Source of the DNA: Paenibacillus glycanilyticus
GTDB taxonomy: Bacteria; Bacillota; Bacilli; Paenibacillales; Paenibacillaceae
Length of the DNA: 64,000 nt
Assembly: GCF_023715145.1 (NCBI RefSeq)
Contig: NZ_JAMBNP010000009.1
Location: forward strand, 62,001-126,000
Direction of reading: 5' to 3'
Position 1 is the first letter of the stretch; each line of letters opens with the position of its first letter. Made by a program: the position numbers and the translations under genes. The notes beneath the pieces are model-generated. The model did not search any database. It worked only from the letters and a program-made list of their open reading frames with translations, and had not been told where the DNA came from. Shown here piece by piece: positions 52,431-60,940 of the stretch.

Positions 52431-52673
52431 ATGAAGAAAAACGGCTGGATTTTATTGCTTTTTCTCGTGCTTGGCTTATTGGCGGGTGCACTGGTTGCGC
52501 GCTGGCTGGAGCCGGTATCGGGAATTTCATTCTTGACCAAAACAATAGATACAACTTGGTCTCCTGCCGTTGACTTGTACGTACTCAGCCTGGATCTGAA
52601 TGTACATGTTCAAATTAGTTTATTCAGCATTATTGGCGCTTTAGCCGCTATATGGTTATATCGTAAATTGTAA
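52431..52673 (+). CDS. small DUF4321-like membrane protein
   Basis: An 80-residue protein with two membrane helices (about residues 5-24 and 60-78) joined by a short external loop (SFLTKTIDTTWSPAVDLYVL). It resembles DUF4321 proteins, which in several Firmicutes sit next to maf, as here. Function is unknown. GAGAGGCG precedes ATG 52431. It has its own promoter and probably leads into maf. Confidence 0.75.
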   Translation: MKKNGWILLLFLVLGLLAGALVARWLEPVSGISFLTKTIDTTWSPAVDLYVLSLDLNVHVQISLFSIIGALAAIWLYRKL

Positions 52674-52694
52674 ATTGTAAACCGGACCTGCTAG

Positions 52695-53352
52695 ATGCGG
52701 GAAATGAAGGAGCAAGTGGAACGTTTGAGCAAGAATGAATGGGCTAATACGATCAGCCAGCTTGTGCTGGCATCGTCGTCACCGCGCCGGAAGGAACTGG
52801 TCGCATCGCTGGGCCTTTCCTTGCCGGTTTATATTTTTGTCTTCGGATGTAGGCGAGTCGGTTCCTTCCGATTGGGCACCTGCCCAGATTGTTGAACAGC
52901 TGGCCCTCCGCAAAGCAAATGCAACCGCTGCTATTCTGAGAGAGCGGCAGGAAGAGAAGTCTTCTCTTGTAGTTGGAGCGGACACTATTGTTGTTGTAGA
53001 CGGTCAGGTGTTAGGCAAGCCCAAGGACCATGACGATGCCTTGTCTATGCTGCGCAGTCTGCAAGGCAGGGAGCATGAAGTCTATACGGGAGTAGCCTGC
53101 GTTGTTGCCGATTCCGGCGATGCCGCAGCCGCGCACCGCATGACGAAGGTGTATATGAAGCCGATGTCGGATGAGGTGCTGAAACGGTATATCGCAACCG
53201 GTGAACCTGACGATAAAGCGGGTGCGTACGGCATTCAGGGGCTTGGTGCGACTTTAGTCGAGAAGATTGATGGCTGTTACTTTAACGTCGTTGGCTTGCC
53301 GGTATCGTTGTTATCGGACATGCTTGCTCAATATGAGATTTATGTTTTCTAG
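52695..53352 (+). pseudogene. maf: septum-associated nucleotide pyrophosphatase Maf, frameshifted
   Basis: Two overlapping frames together make one Maf (dTTP/UTP pyrophosphatase, SSPRR family). The first frame gives LVLASSSPRRKELVASLGLSLPVYI. The second resumes LSSDVGESVPSDWAPAQIVEQLA and continues through VGADTIVVVDGQVLGKPKD and DKAGAYGIQGLGA to the end. The break is at TTTTT (52834-52838); four T would restore one frame. It is either a real one-base insertion, a sequencing error, or slippage. The exact start is unclear: ATG 52695 has no SD, GTG 52716 is three bases from AAGGAG and TTG 52725 twelve. Confidence 0.85.
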
Positions 53353-53438
53353 CATTATTTTTCATGAAGTGACTTTGAATTGGACATAACACCAAGTAAT
53401 GCCATTTTATTTACCCGGAAGGGAAGGCACGGACGGAC

Positions 53439-54125
53439 ATGGAGCAAGGCAATCTATTACGAAATGTCCCCCATGAAGAGCGACCAAGAGAACGCATGAT
53501 GCAATATGGGGCTGAAGCGCTTAGCCATACGGAATTGCTTGCGATTCTGCTGCGTACGGGTACGAAGCGGGAATCAGCCGTGCATTTGGCTGGTAAAATA
53601 TTGAAAGAATGTGGAAGCTTGCGAAATTTGCTTGATATGAGTATGAGCGAGCTGACTGCAATTAGAGGCATTGGACCGGCGAAAGCGGTCCAGCTGCGGG
53701 CCGGTATCGAGCTTGGACGCCGTATCGTAAGGAGCGGGCAAGGTGAGCTCGTGACGGTACGTAAACCGCAGGACGCTGCGAATTATGTGATGGAAGAGCT
53801 GCGATATTTGAAGAAGGAGCACTTCGTCTGCCTGTTTCTGAATACGAAGAACCATATTATTGCCCGGGAAACACTATCGGTTGGTACGCTTAATGCGTCG
53901 CTTGTTCATCCAAGAGAGGTTTTTCGAGCGGCCGTAAAAGCCGGGAGTGCTTCGATTATTTGTGTTCATAATCATCCGAGCGGAGACCCTATGCCAAGCC
54001 CGGAGGACATAGCATTAACGAAGCGTCTTGTGGAGGCCGGTGAGCTGATGGGCATTGAAGTGCTGGATCATCTGGTCATCGGGGATGGAAGGTTTATCAG
54101 TTTGAAGGAACATGGTTACATGTAA
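53439..54125 (+). CDS. radC: RadC family JAB/MPN-domain protein
   Basis: A 228-residue RadC protein. An N-terminal helix-hairpin-helix segment (about 40-90; LTAIRGIGPAKAVQLRAGIELG) precedes a JAB1/MPN metalloprotease-like domain. The metal motif is HNHPSGDPMPSPED (about 174-187), followed by LDHLVIGDGRFISLKEHG. Its cellular role is not settled in any species. It stands between maf and mreB as in B. subtilis. Confidence 0.93.
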   Translation: MEQGNLLRNVPHEERPRERMMQYGAEALSHTELLAILLRTGTKRESAVHLAGKILKECGSLRNLLDMSMSELTAIRGIGPAKAVQLRAGIELGRRIVRSGQGELVTVRKPQDAANYVMEELRYLKKEHFVCLFLNTKNHIIARETLSVGTLNASLVHPREVFRAAVKAGSASIICVHNHPSGDPMPSPEDIALTKRLVEAGELMGIEVLDHLVIGDGRFISLKEHGYM

Positions 54126-54131
54126 TATAAT
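54102..54131 (+). promoter_or_regulatory. promoter of mreB
   Basis: TTGAAG (54102-54107), an 18-bp spacer, then TATAAT (54126-54131), inside and just after the end of radC, 35 bp before mreB. Confidence 0.6.
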
Positions 54132-54166
54132 ATGAAGGATTGTCGCAATTAGAAGGGAGCATTAAC

Positions 54167-55195
54167 ATGTTTGGTGGTTTTTCGAAAGATTTGGGAATTG
54201 ATTTGGGTACTGCAAACACGCTCGTATTTGTAAAAGGTAAAGGGATTGTCGTAAGAGAGCCGTCTGTTGTAGCCCTGCGAACTGATACAAAAACGATTGA
54301 AGCGGTTGGTGAACAAGCGAAAAAAATGATCGGCAGAACGCCGGGCAATATCCGCGCTGTTCGTCCTATGAAAGACGGCGTTATCGCCGACTTTGAAACT
54401 ACCGCAACAATGATTAAATATTTCATCCGCTCTGCTCAAAAGCAAAAATCGCTGTTTCCTAAGCATCCTAACGTAATGGTATGCGTACCGTCCGGTATTA
54501 CGGCAGTAGAGAAACGCGCGGTAGAAGACGCAGCGAAGCAAGCCGGCGCCCGCGAAGCGTACACGATCGAGGAGCCGTTTGCGGCTGCAATCGGTGCGGA
54601 TCTTCCGGTATGGGAGCCAACGGGCAGCATGGTTGTTGATATCGGCGGCGGTACGACCGAAGTTGCTGTAATTTCGCTTGGCGGCATTGTTACAAGCCGT
54701 TCGATCCGTGTAGCAGGCGACGAAATGGATGAAGCGATTATCCAATATATTAAACGTTTCTATAACCTTATGATCGGTGAAAGAACGGCCGAGCAATTGA
54801 AAATGGAAATTGGCACGGCGCTTCCGCTGGAACGTTCGGAATCGATCGAAATCCGTGGCCGCGACCTTGTAACGGGCCTGCCTAAGACTTTGCCTATTAC
54901 TTCGGAAGAAGTTACGGAAGCGCTGATGGACACGGTGAATTCGATTGTTGATGCTGTGAAAATTACGCTCGAGAAATGTCCGCCGGAATTGTCCGCAGAC
55001 ATTATGGACCGCGGTATTGTGCTGACTGGCGGCGGAGCATTGCTTCGTAATCTGGACAAGCTGCTGGCACGCGAGACCGGTATGCCTGTCATTGTCGCGG
55101 ACAATCCGCTTGACTGCGTGGCTATTGGTACAGGCCGTTCGCTTGACCATATTCATTTGTTCAAAAAAGGCGGATCTTCCCGCTCTAAACGATAA
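54167..55195 (+). CDS. mreB: rod-shape-determining actin homologue MreB
   Basis: A 342-residue bacterial actin organising lateral wall synthesis. The phosphate-1 loop GIDLGTANTLVF is at the N terminus, the phosphate-2 segment MVVDIGGGTTEVAVISLGG is near residue 155, and the adenosine motif IVLTGGGALLRNLDKLL is near 285. ATG 54167 follows GAAGGGAG. Earlier in-frame ATG 54140 has no SD. It is the first gene of mreBCD-minCD-rodA. Confidence 0.96.
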   Translation: MFGGFSKDLGIDLGTANTLVFVKGKGIVVREPSVVALRTDTKTIEAVGEQAKKMIGRTPGNIRAVRPMKDGVIADFETTATMIKYFIRSAQKQKSLFPKHPNVMVCVPSGITAVEKRAVEDAAKQAGAREAYTIEEPFAAAIGADLPVWEPTGSMVVDIGGGTTEVAVISLGGIVTSRSIRVAGDEMDEAIIQYIKRFYNLMIGERTAEQLKMEIGTALPLERSESIEIRGRDLVTGLPKTLPITSEEVTEALMDTVNSIVDAVKITLEKCPPELSADIMDRGIVLTGGGALLRNLDKLLARETGMPVIVADNPLDCVAIGTGRSLDHIHLFKKGGSSRSKR

Positions 55196-55249
55196 TTATT
55201 GAACCAGAGCGGTAACGGAACTGGATATGGAACGGGCAGGTGATTAAAA

Positions 55250-56119
55250 CTGTTTAAGCTGCTAAGAAATAAGCGGTTATTTATGCTTATGATCGGATTA
55301 ATCCTGTTCATTGCGGTTATCGGTTTCTCTCTAAGTGACCGCAAGGAGCTGACTTGGCCCGAAAAGTTTCTCGGAGATTCTGTTGGATTCGCGCAGCAAT
55401 GGTTCTACAAGCCCGCTGGATTAGTAGCGGGCTTCTTTGAGGACATTCGCGAACTAAAGACGCTCCATGAAGAGAATGAACAGCTGAAATTGACAGCTGC
55501 CGCCTATGCGCGGGACAAGATTAATTATAACTTCATCCAGAAGGAAAATGAGCGCTACAAGGAACTGCTTCACTTCACGGATCGGCAGAAAAATATGAAT
55601 AACTATAAGTATGTCATTGCTCAAGTTATTGCAATCGATAACGATCCTTACAATCATACGATGGTGATTAACCTTGGCTCCAAGAACGGAATTAAACCCA
55701 ATATGGCTGTAACGACGGTTGACGGGCTTGTTGGCCTGGTCAGCAATGTTCGTCCTTATACGGCTACCGTAACGCCGATTACGGAGCTGGATGATACTTC
55801 TCCAACGTCGAACTCCATAGCGGCCACGGTCCTTGGCAGAGAAGACTCGTCCTTTGGCATTGTCGGCAGCTATGACAAAGAAACAGACCGCTTGATCATG
55901 ACAAAAATCGCCGAGAGCGACAAAATGATCGTAGATGACGTGGTCATCACATCGGGACTTGGCAATGTTTATCCGCGCGGTCTCGTAATAGGTACGGTAG
56001 AGACAAGGCAGGTCGGCGATTTTGGCCTTACGCACACAGCCACGATTAAGATGGCAGCCAAATTCGATCATTTGACAGAAGTATTCGTCGTCCAAGTACC
56101 GGATTCGGGAGATGAATAA
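55250..56119 (+). CDS. mreC: rod-shape-determining protein MreC, apparent CUG start
   Basis: A 289-residue bitopic protein. One membrane helix lies near residues 12-30 (LFMLMIGLILFIAVIGF), a coiled coil at about 65-100 (LHEENEQLKLTAAAYARDK), and then the beta-barrel MreC core with GSKNGIKPNMAV and GLGNVYPRGLVIGTV. AGGTG (55238-55242) is seven bases before CTG 55250, which would add FKLLRNKRLF before the first ATG at 55283. That basic segment is expected before the helix, so CTG is the likely start. It links MreB to wall synthases. Confidence 0.9.
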   Translation: MFKLLRNKRLFMLMIGLILFIAVIGFSLSDRKELTWPEKFLGDSVGFAQQWFYKPAGLVAGFFEDIRELKTLHEENEQLKLTAAAYARDKINYNFIQKENERYKELLHFTDRQKNMNNYKYVIAQVIAIDNDPYNHTMVINLGSKNGIKPNMAVTTVDGLVGLVSNVRPYTATVTPITELDDTSPTSNSIAATVLGREDSSFGIVGSYDKETDRLIMTKIAESDKMIVDDVVITSGLGNVYPRGLVIGTVETRQVGDFGLTHTATIKMAAKFDHLTEVFVVQVPDSGDE

Positions 56120-56121
56120 CG

Positions 56122-56655
56122 ATGGGCGACAGAGGCATTAACCGTCTCATTCTCGTCATGCTCCTGCTCTTTATTGTGGAAGGCACCATTATGCCATGGC
56201 TTATTCCGGCGGAGCTGACCGGGAGAATCGTTCCTCATTTCTTGTTCGTATTTGTCATATTCGCAGCCCTTTACAGCGGCCGGCACCGGGCATTGTTTTT
56301 CGGAATCAGCTTCGGCTTCTTGCAGGATATCGTGTATTTCGGACATTTGATGGGCGTTAACGCATTCGCTATGGGACTAATCGGATATTATACCGGCGTG
56401 CTGCTGGAACGCCGGCGCAGTACGCTGCTTACCGCTTTATCGGTCGTCGGACTCGGCTCCATCCTGTATGATACGATTGTGTATTTCGTAAATATGGTAT
56501 TCCGGATTACGAATGAATCGTATGCCTGGGCGCTGATGGACCATATTTTGCCTAGCTTGTTCCTTCAGCTGGTATTCGCGCTTGCCGTATACGTACCGGC
56601 AAGGCGTCTCTATGAAAGCCATTTGAAGCTGAATCCGGAGACGGAGGAAGAATAA
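56122..56655 (+). CDS. mreD: rod-shape-determining membrane protein MreD
   Basis: A 177-residue protein with five or six membrane helices. FFGISFGFLQDIVYFGHLMGVNAFAMGLIGYY (in two helices) is the typical MreD core. It completes the elongasome set MreBCD. The start lies two bases after the mreC stop. Confidence 0.9.
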   Translation: MGDRGINRLILVMLLLFIVEGTIMPWLIPAELTGRIVPHFLFVFVIFAALYSGRHRALFFGISFGFLQDIVYFGHLMGVNAFAMGLIGYYTGVLLERRRSTLLTALSVVGLGSILYDTIVYFVNMVFRITNESYAWALMDHILPSLFLQLVFALAVYVPARRLYESHLKLNPETEEE

Positions 56656-56722
56656 TTTTATAGGCAGAAAGCAGGAATTCGCACACCGCGAAAAGAATGG
56701 ATTACGTTGGGGAGGGGCAGAC

Positions 56723-57379
56723 GTGACCGAGAAGCAGCATATAATGATTAAAGGTGTCAAGGAAGGTCTCGTGTTCCTTCTCGACGATAAGTGCGAATTC
56801 GCCGTTTTATTGGACGAGCTGCAGTATAAGCTGGAGAAAACGCATCAGCAGCTGCTGACCGGCCCTTTGGTTCACGTGCATGTGAAGCTGGGGGAGAGGC
56901 AGCTTGGCGAGGATGATAAAGAACGGATTAAATCGGTTATCCGCTCGCAGGGCAATTTGATGGTACAGTCGATTGAGTCGTCTTTTTCAATAATGGATGG
57001 AGCTCATGCTGCTCCAGCCGGCCCTCATGTCATTACCGGAATTGTTCGTTCCGGTCAAACGGTCGAGCATGACGGCGACCTGCTGCTGGCAGGGGATTTG
57101 AATCCGGGCGGCACAATCTTGTGCAGCGGAGATATATACGTAATGGGCGCATTGAGAGGTGTCGCCCATGCAGGCGTAAACGGCCGGACGGATGTCATTA
57201 TCGCCGCTTCGCTTATGCGTCCTACCCAGCTTCGAATTGCCGATGTCATCAGCCGTCCTCCGGAAGAATGGATGTCCGGTGACGCAGCCATGGAATTCGC
57301 TTATTTGTATGAGGGAAACATGCAGATTGACAAGATGACGCAATTATTCCGTTTACGCAATAATCCGATTAAGGTATAG
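56723..57379 (+). CDS. minC: septum site-determining protein MinC
   Basis: A 218-residue inhibitor of FtsZ ring formation. The N-terminal domain (about 1-100; IKGVKEGLVFLLDDKCEFAVL) inhibits FtsZ. The C-terminal right-handed beta-helix (GQTVEHDGDLLLAGDLNPGG, GDIYVMGALRGVAHAG) dimerises and binds MinD. The start is GTG 56723 behind GGGGAGGGG. It is directly followed by minD. Confidence 0.93.
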   Translation: MTEKQHIMIKGVKEGLVFLLDDKCEFAVLLDELQYKLEKTHQQLLTGPLVHVHVKLGERQLGEDDKERIKSVIRSQGNLMVQSIESSFSIMDGAHAAPAGPHVITGIVRSGQTVEHDGDLLLAGDLNPGGTILCSGDIYVMGALRGVAHAGVNGRTDVIIAASLMRPTQLRIADVISRPPEEWMSGDAAMEFAYLYEGNMQIDKMTQLFRLRNNPIKV

Positions 57380-57391
57380 GGAGTGTTATGC

Positions 57392-58183
57392 ATGGGAGAG
57401 GCGATTGTTGTAACATCGGGCAAAGGCGGAGTCGGCAAAACGACTACCTCGGCTAATTTAGGTACGGCACTTGCTTTGCTTGGCAAAAAGGTTTGTATGG
57501 TTGATACCGACATCGGATTGCGTAATTTGGATGTTGTAATGGGACTTGAGAATCGCATTATTTATGACCTGATCGATGTAGCCGAAGGTCGCTGCCGTTT
57601 GAATCAGGCTTTGATTAAAGACAAGCGCTTTGAAGAACTGTACATGCTGCCTGCTGCCCAGACCAAGGATAAGCAGGATGTGTCGCCGGAGCAAGTTCGG
57701 GATATGGTTCTTGAGCTTAAGAAAGATTTTGATTACGTCATTATTGATTGCCCAGCAGGCATCGAGCATGGCTTCCGTAATGCCATTGCAGGCGCAGACC
57801 GGGCAATCGTTGTTACAACGCCTGAGAACGCGGCGGTTCGCGATGCTGACCGCGTTATCGGATTACTGGAGAAAGAGCAGATTCCGTCCAAAATTATCAT
57901 TAACCGGATTCGCCAGAACATGGTGAAGAACGGTGAAATGCTGGATATTGATGAGATATGTCAGGTGCTCGCAGTTGATTTGGTTGGTATCGTGCCGGAT
58001 GACGAGAAGGTCATCAAGGCTGCGAATGCAGGCGAACCAACCGTTATGGATCCTTCTTCGCGCGCCGCGATTGCTTATCGCAATATTGCCCGCCGAATTC
58101 TTGGCGATATGGTGCCGCTTATGCTGCTAGATGAGAAGGCTGGTGCCTTCAAACGTTTCCGCAAGTTTCTTGGAATAGGATGA
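57392..58183 (+). CDS. minD: septum site-determining ATPase MinD
   Basis: A 263-residue deviant Walker A ATPase that carries MinC on the membrane. GKGGVGKTTTSANLG is near residue 11, DTDIGLRNLDVVMGLENR near 38, and IIDCPAGIEHGFRNA near 118. The amphipathic membrane-targeting helix (GAFKRFRKFLGIG) is at the C terminus. ATG 57392 is favoured by AGGGAG eight bases upstream over GTG 57383. Confidence 0.96.
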   Translation: MGEAIVVTSGKGGVGKTTTSANLGTALALLGKKVCMVDTDIGLRNLDVVMGLENRIIYDLIDVAEGRCRLNQALIKDKRFEELYMLPAAQTKDKQDVSPEQVRDMVLELKKDFDYVIIDCPAGIEHGFRNAIAGADRAIVVTTPENAAVRDADRVIGLLEKEQIPSKIIINRIRQNMVKNGEMLDIDEICQVLAVDLVGIVPDDEKVIKAANAGEPTVMDPSSRAAIAYRNIARRILGDMVPLMLLDEKAGAFKRFRKFLGIG

Positions 58184-58190
58184 TTGCCTT

Positions 58191-59339
58191 GTGCTTAACA
58201 AACTGAAAAAGATAGACTGGGGAATCGTAGCGATCCTCATCTGCCTGATGGGCATCAGTACCATTCTGGTCAGAAGCGCTACGCATAACAACCCGCTTTA
58301 TCCCAACTATGATCTGAAAACAGTCGTCTTTTATATAGTCGGTTTTATTATAGCCATCCTGGCAACGGTATTCGATTATCGCATATTGCTGAAAAGCTGG
58401 TATGTCTTGTACGGTATCGGCGTTGCACTGCTTATAGCCGTCTTCTTCTTTGGGGCGAACATTAACGGCGCGTCCGGCTGGTTCAAGCTGCCGGGCGGCT
58501 TCTTGTTTCAGCCTGCCGAGATCATGAAGATTATCATTATTATCGGCATAGCCTATATAATGGGCAGACGCCAAGGCGATCGGTTGACCTTTATTGAGGA
58601 TCTGCTTCCGATTGCGGCCTTTGCTTTCCTGCCGTTTCTGCTTGTTATGATTCAGCCTGACCTTGGCAACGCGATTATTTATATCGTTATCGTCCTTGGC
58701 ATGCTGTGGATTGGCAACGTGAAGTATACGCATGTTCTGGTTGGCCTGACGACGGTAGTTGCAGCCATTGTGCTGTTCGTCTCCTTGTTTACCATGTTCA
58801 ATACCGAAATCGAGACCTATTTGAAGGATCATAACAAGGAGCACTGGTACAAGCGGATCAACACGTTCCTGGATCCGAGCCAGGCATCAAGCGATGACAA
58901 GCACCAATCCGAAAATGCGAAGATTGCGATTGGCTCCGGCGGTCTCAGCGGTGATGGTTATTTGAATGGCGACATGATTAACGGGAAGTTTATTCCTTAC
59001 CCTTATTCCGACTCCATCTTTGTCGTCATCGGGGAGGAATTTGGCTTCCAGGGCTCAGCGGTTCTGCTGCTCCTGTATTTCTTACTGATATACAGGATGA
59101 TACTCATCGCTTTCCGATGTTACGATAACCGGGCAGCGTTTATCGTCATCGGGATTGCATCCATGTATGTCTTTCAGATCTTCCAGAATATCGGAATGAT
59201 GATTGGTCTTATGCCGATCACCGGTATTACGCTGCCGTTCATCAGTTACGGCGGTACATCGCTTATGCTGAACATGCTGTGTATCGGCATATTGTTCAGT
59301 ATTAACGCCCACCAAGAGAAGTACGAGCTGGCCGAGTAG
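58191..59339 (+). CDS. rodA: SEDS-family peptidoglycan polymerase RodA
   Basis: A 382-residue FtsW/RodA/SpoVE family protein with about ten membrane helices. Signature segments are NGASGWFKLPGGFLFQPAEIMK, MIQPDLGNAIIYIVIVLGML and the C-terminal GLMPITGITLPFISYGGTSLM. As a SEDS glycosyltransferase it polymerises glycan in elongation. Placement with mreBCD favours RodA over FtsW. The start is GTG 58191. This gene is not at this place in B. subtilis. Its terminator overlaps the last codons. Confidence 0.92.
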   Translation: MLNKLKKIDWGIVAILICLMGISTILVRSATHNNPLYPNYDLKTVVFYIVGFIIAILATVFDYRILLKSWYVLYGIGVALLIAVFFFGANINGASGWFKLPGGFLFQPAEIMKIIIIIGIAYIMGRRQGDRLTFIEDLLPIAAFAFLPFLLVMIQPDLGNAIIYIVIVLGMLWIGNVKYTHVLVGLTTVVAAIVLFVSLFTMFNTEIETYLKDHNKEHWYKRINTFLDPSQASSDDKHQSENAKIAIGSGGLSGDGYLNGDMINGKFIPYPYSDSIFVVIGEEFGFQGSAVLLLLYFLLIYRMILIAFRCYDNRAAFIVIGIASMYVFQIFQNIGMMIGLMPITGITLPFISYGGTSLMLNMLCIGILFSINAHQEKYELAE

Positions 59340-59352
59340 GCCAGCTTTTTTT
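59326..59352 (+). terminator. terminator overlapping the rodA 3' end
   Basis: AGCTGGCC-GAGTA-GGCCAGCT followed by T-run. The left arm and the loop are still coding. Confidence 0.9.
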
Positions 59353-59959
59353 CATATGCGGTGGTAGGTTAATAGGCCGCGAACTGCGCATCAAATGTTC
59401 TTATTCTTCCGATCGCCATTGCTCGGAGATTCCTTCGGAACAATTCCAATGGATTGGAATCCCCTTGCAAAAGCGAGCATTAAAAGCATTCGGAAAGAAA
59501 GCTACTTCGTAAGCATAATCTTTTCTTCTACAGAATCATTTGATGCTCCGCACTTGCCTTTAACCTGCATCTCAAAAAGAGCTGAAGCCATCCGCCCAGC
59601 TCGAAGGAGACCACAATGCCCGAGCAGATAAAAACCTGCTCGGCTTTTTTTCGTCCGATTCTAGGCTAAAGCCGAAATGGAGCAGCTCGAATGATTCCGG
59701 AAAAGCGGTAGCGTTCGCCTTTGTTCGCCGGATTCCAACATTAAACTTTTTTATTAAAGGAATCCGGGAACAACAGCGATTGGAAGAACATTCGAATGCG
59801 CAATGACACAGCTTGTGACATTTTTGATTCTTTCAGCTCGGGCCATTTTGGATTATGCCGCCCCCCGCATACTTGTCGGCTTGGCCACATATTTATGTAG
59901 AAGAAGATCTAGGGCTGTGCTTAGGCGGCCGGCTTGTCTTGCGAGAGGGAGGCTATTCG
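59353..59959. other. 607-bp intergenic region without a supported gene
   Basis: It holds an orphan minus-strand copy of the hairpin-array core (ATGCTTACGAAGTA, complement of 59503-59516). There is a perfect inverted repeat ATTCCAAT-GG-ATTGGAAT (59443-59460) and the 9-bp inverted repeat CCGGATTCC (59728-59736) / GGAATCCGG (59759-59767), plus a second intrinsic terminator (59618-59651). An open frame at 59395-59631 has no SD and no family likeness. The spoIVF promoter should lie toward the right end, but I see no clear box. Confidence 0.6.
59618..59651 (+). terminator. orphan intrinsic terminator
   Basis: CCGAGCAG (59620-59627) / CTGCTCGG (59636-59643) followed by seven T. No gene ends just upstream on the plus strand; rodA has its own terminator about 270 bp earlier. 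Confidence 0.8.
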
Positions 59960-60940
59960 ATGAGTAAAAAAGATGGTGTTAAGGAGCGGCGTCAGGAGAA
60001 GATCAGACAGCTGATGGAGCAGCAGGAGAAGCAGGCAAAGATATGGCAGCAGCAGGAGCGTTTGCTGGAGCAGAAGCAAGGAATGCCGTCTAAGGTTCGT
60101 CCGATAAAGGAGAAGCAAAGCCAGCGGTATGAAGAGGACATGCTGTTTCCTGCACCTTATCCGATGGATGCGGGCGGGGATGAGCTGGATCCGGAAAAGC
60201 TGTGGAAAACAAACCCTCATCCGTGGCTCGGCTGGGAATCGGGTGACGGGAAGAACGGGAGATTCAGGCCGGAATATGCCTCGATATACGAGCCGGAAGA
60301 CGGAGGCAGCGGCCGCAGGCCATTTTTCCGCAATGAATTCAAATGGAAAGCCGTTATTGCCGCCGTTCTGTTCGCCGCCATCTGGGGCGTCTTTCATAAT
60401 GAGTCGCCGCTTGCGCAGAAGGGACAAACCGTCGTCAAGAACGCCTTGACCGACGAAATGGATTTTACGGCTGTTGCGACCTGGTACAAGGAAACGTTTG
60501 CCGGCGCCCCTTCCTTTATTCCGATATTTAATAACGACCCAAAGGAAGCGCAATCGGCTAACGGTTCGGTAGAGCTGCCCGTTGTATCTCCTCTGCCTGA
60601 CGGCGCCATTGTCCGTACATACGCTGAGCTGCTGAACGGCATTGAGCTGGCTGGTTCGTCGAAAGAGGAAGTGTCAGCTATTGAGACGGGAAGAGTTCTC
60701 GTCGTATCTGAAGCTGAGAACGGCAACGGCTTTACGGTGGTCATAGAGCATGCGAACGGCCGCTCATCTGTCTATGGCAAGCTTGGCGCAGCAACCGTGA
60801 AACCGGAGGACTGGGTTGAAGCGGGCGACGCGATAGGGGCTCTGCGAGAGACAACAGGTGAGGAGCCAAGCCTTTTATACTTTGCCGTAAGGCAAAATAA
60901 CCAATACGTCGATCCTGTGGGCGTGATTCCGATTGATTAA
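59960..60940 (+). CDS. spoIVFA: stage IV sporulation protein FA (M23-domain)
   Basis: A 326-residue membrane protein that tethers and restrains the SpoIVFB protease in the outer forespore membrane. A charged N-terminal coiled coil (about 8-40) and a Pro-rich segment precede one membrane helix (about 129-145). The C-terminal domain is a degenerate LytM/M23 fold (FTVVIEHANGRSSVYGKLG, FAVRQNNQYVDPVGVI) lacking the usual HxxxD and HxH zinc ligands in full. ATG 59960 is set by GAGGGAGG. It overlaps spoIVFB by eight bases. Confidence 0.88.
   Translation: MSKKDGVKERRQEKIRQLMEQQEKQAKIWQQQERLLEQKQGMPSKVRPIKEKQSQRYEEDMLFPAPYPMDAGGDELDPEKLWKTNPHPWLGWESGDGKNGRFRPEYASIYEPEDGGSGRRPFFRNEFKWKAVIAAVLFAAIWGVFHNESPLAQKGQTVVKNALTDEMDFTAVATWYKETFAGAPSFIPIFNNDPKEAQSANGSVELPVVSPLPDGAIVRTYAELLNGIELAGSSKEEVSAIETGRVLVVSEAENGNGFTVVIEHANGRSSVYGKLGAATVKPEDWVEAGDAIGALRETTGEEPSLLYFAVRQNNQYVDPVGVIPID

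Noticed and set aside
50755..53438. Search for comC (prepilin peptidase) expected after spoIIB
   Set aside because: B. subtilis has comC here, but no frame in this interval resembles a prepilin peptidase. A small two-helix membrane protein occupies the place.
59395..59631. A 78-codon open frame after rodA
   Set aside because: No SD, Ser/Arg-rich composition of a random frame, and it ends inside an intrinsic terminator.
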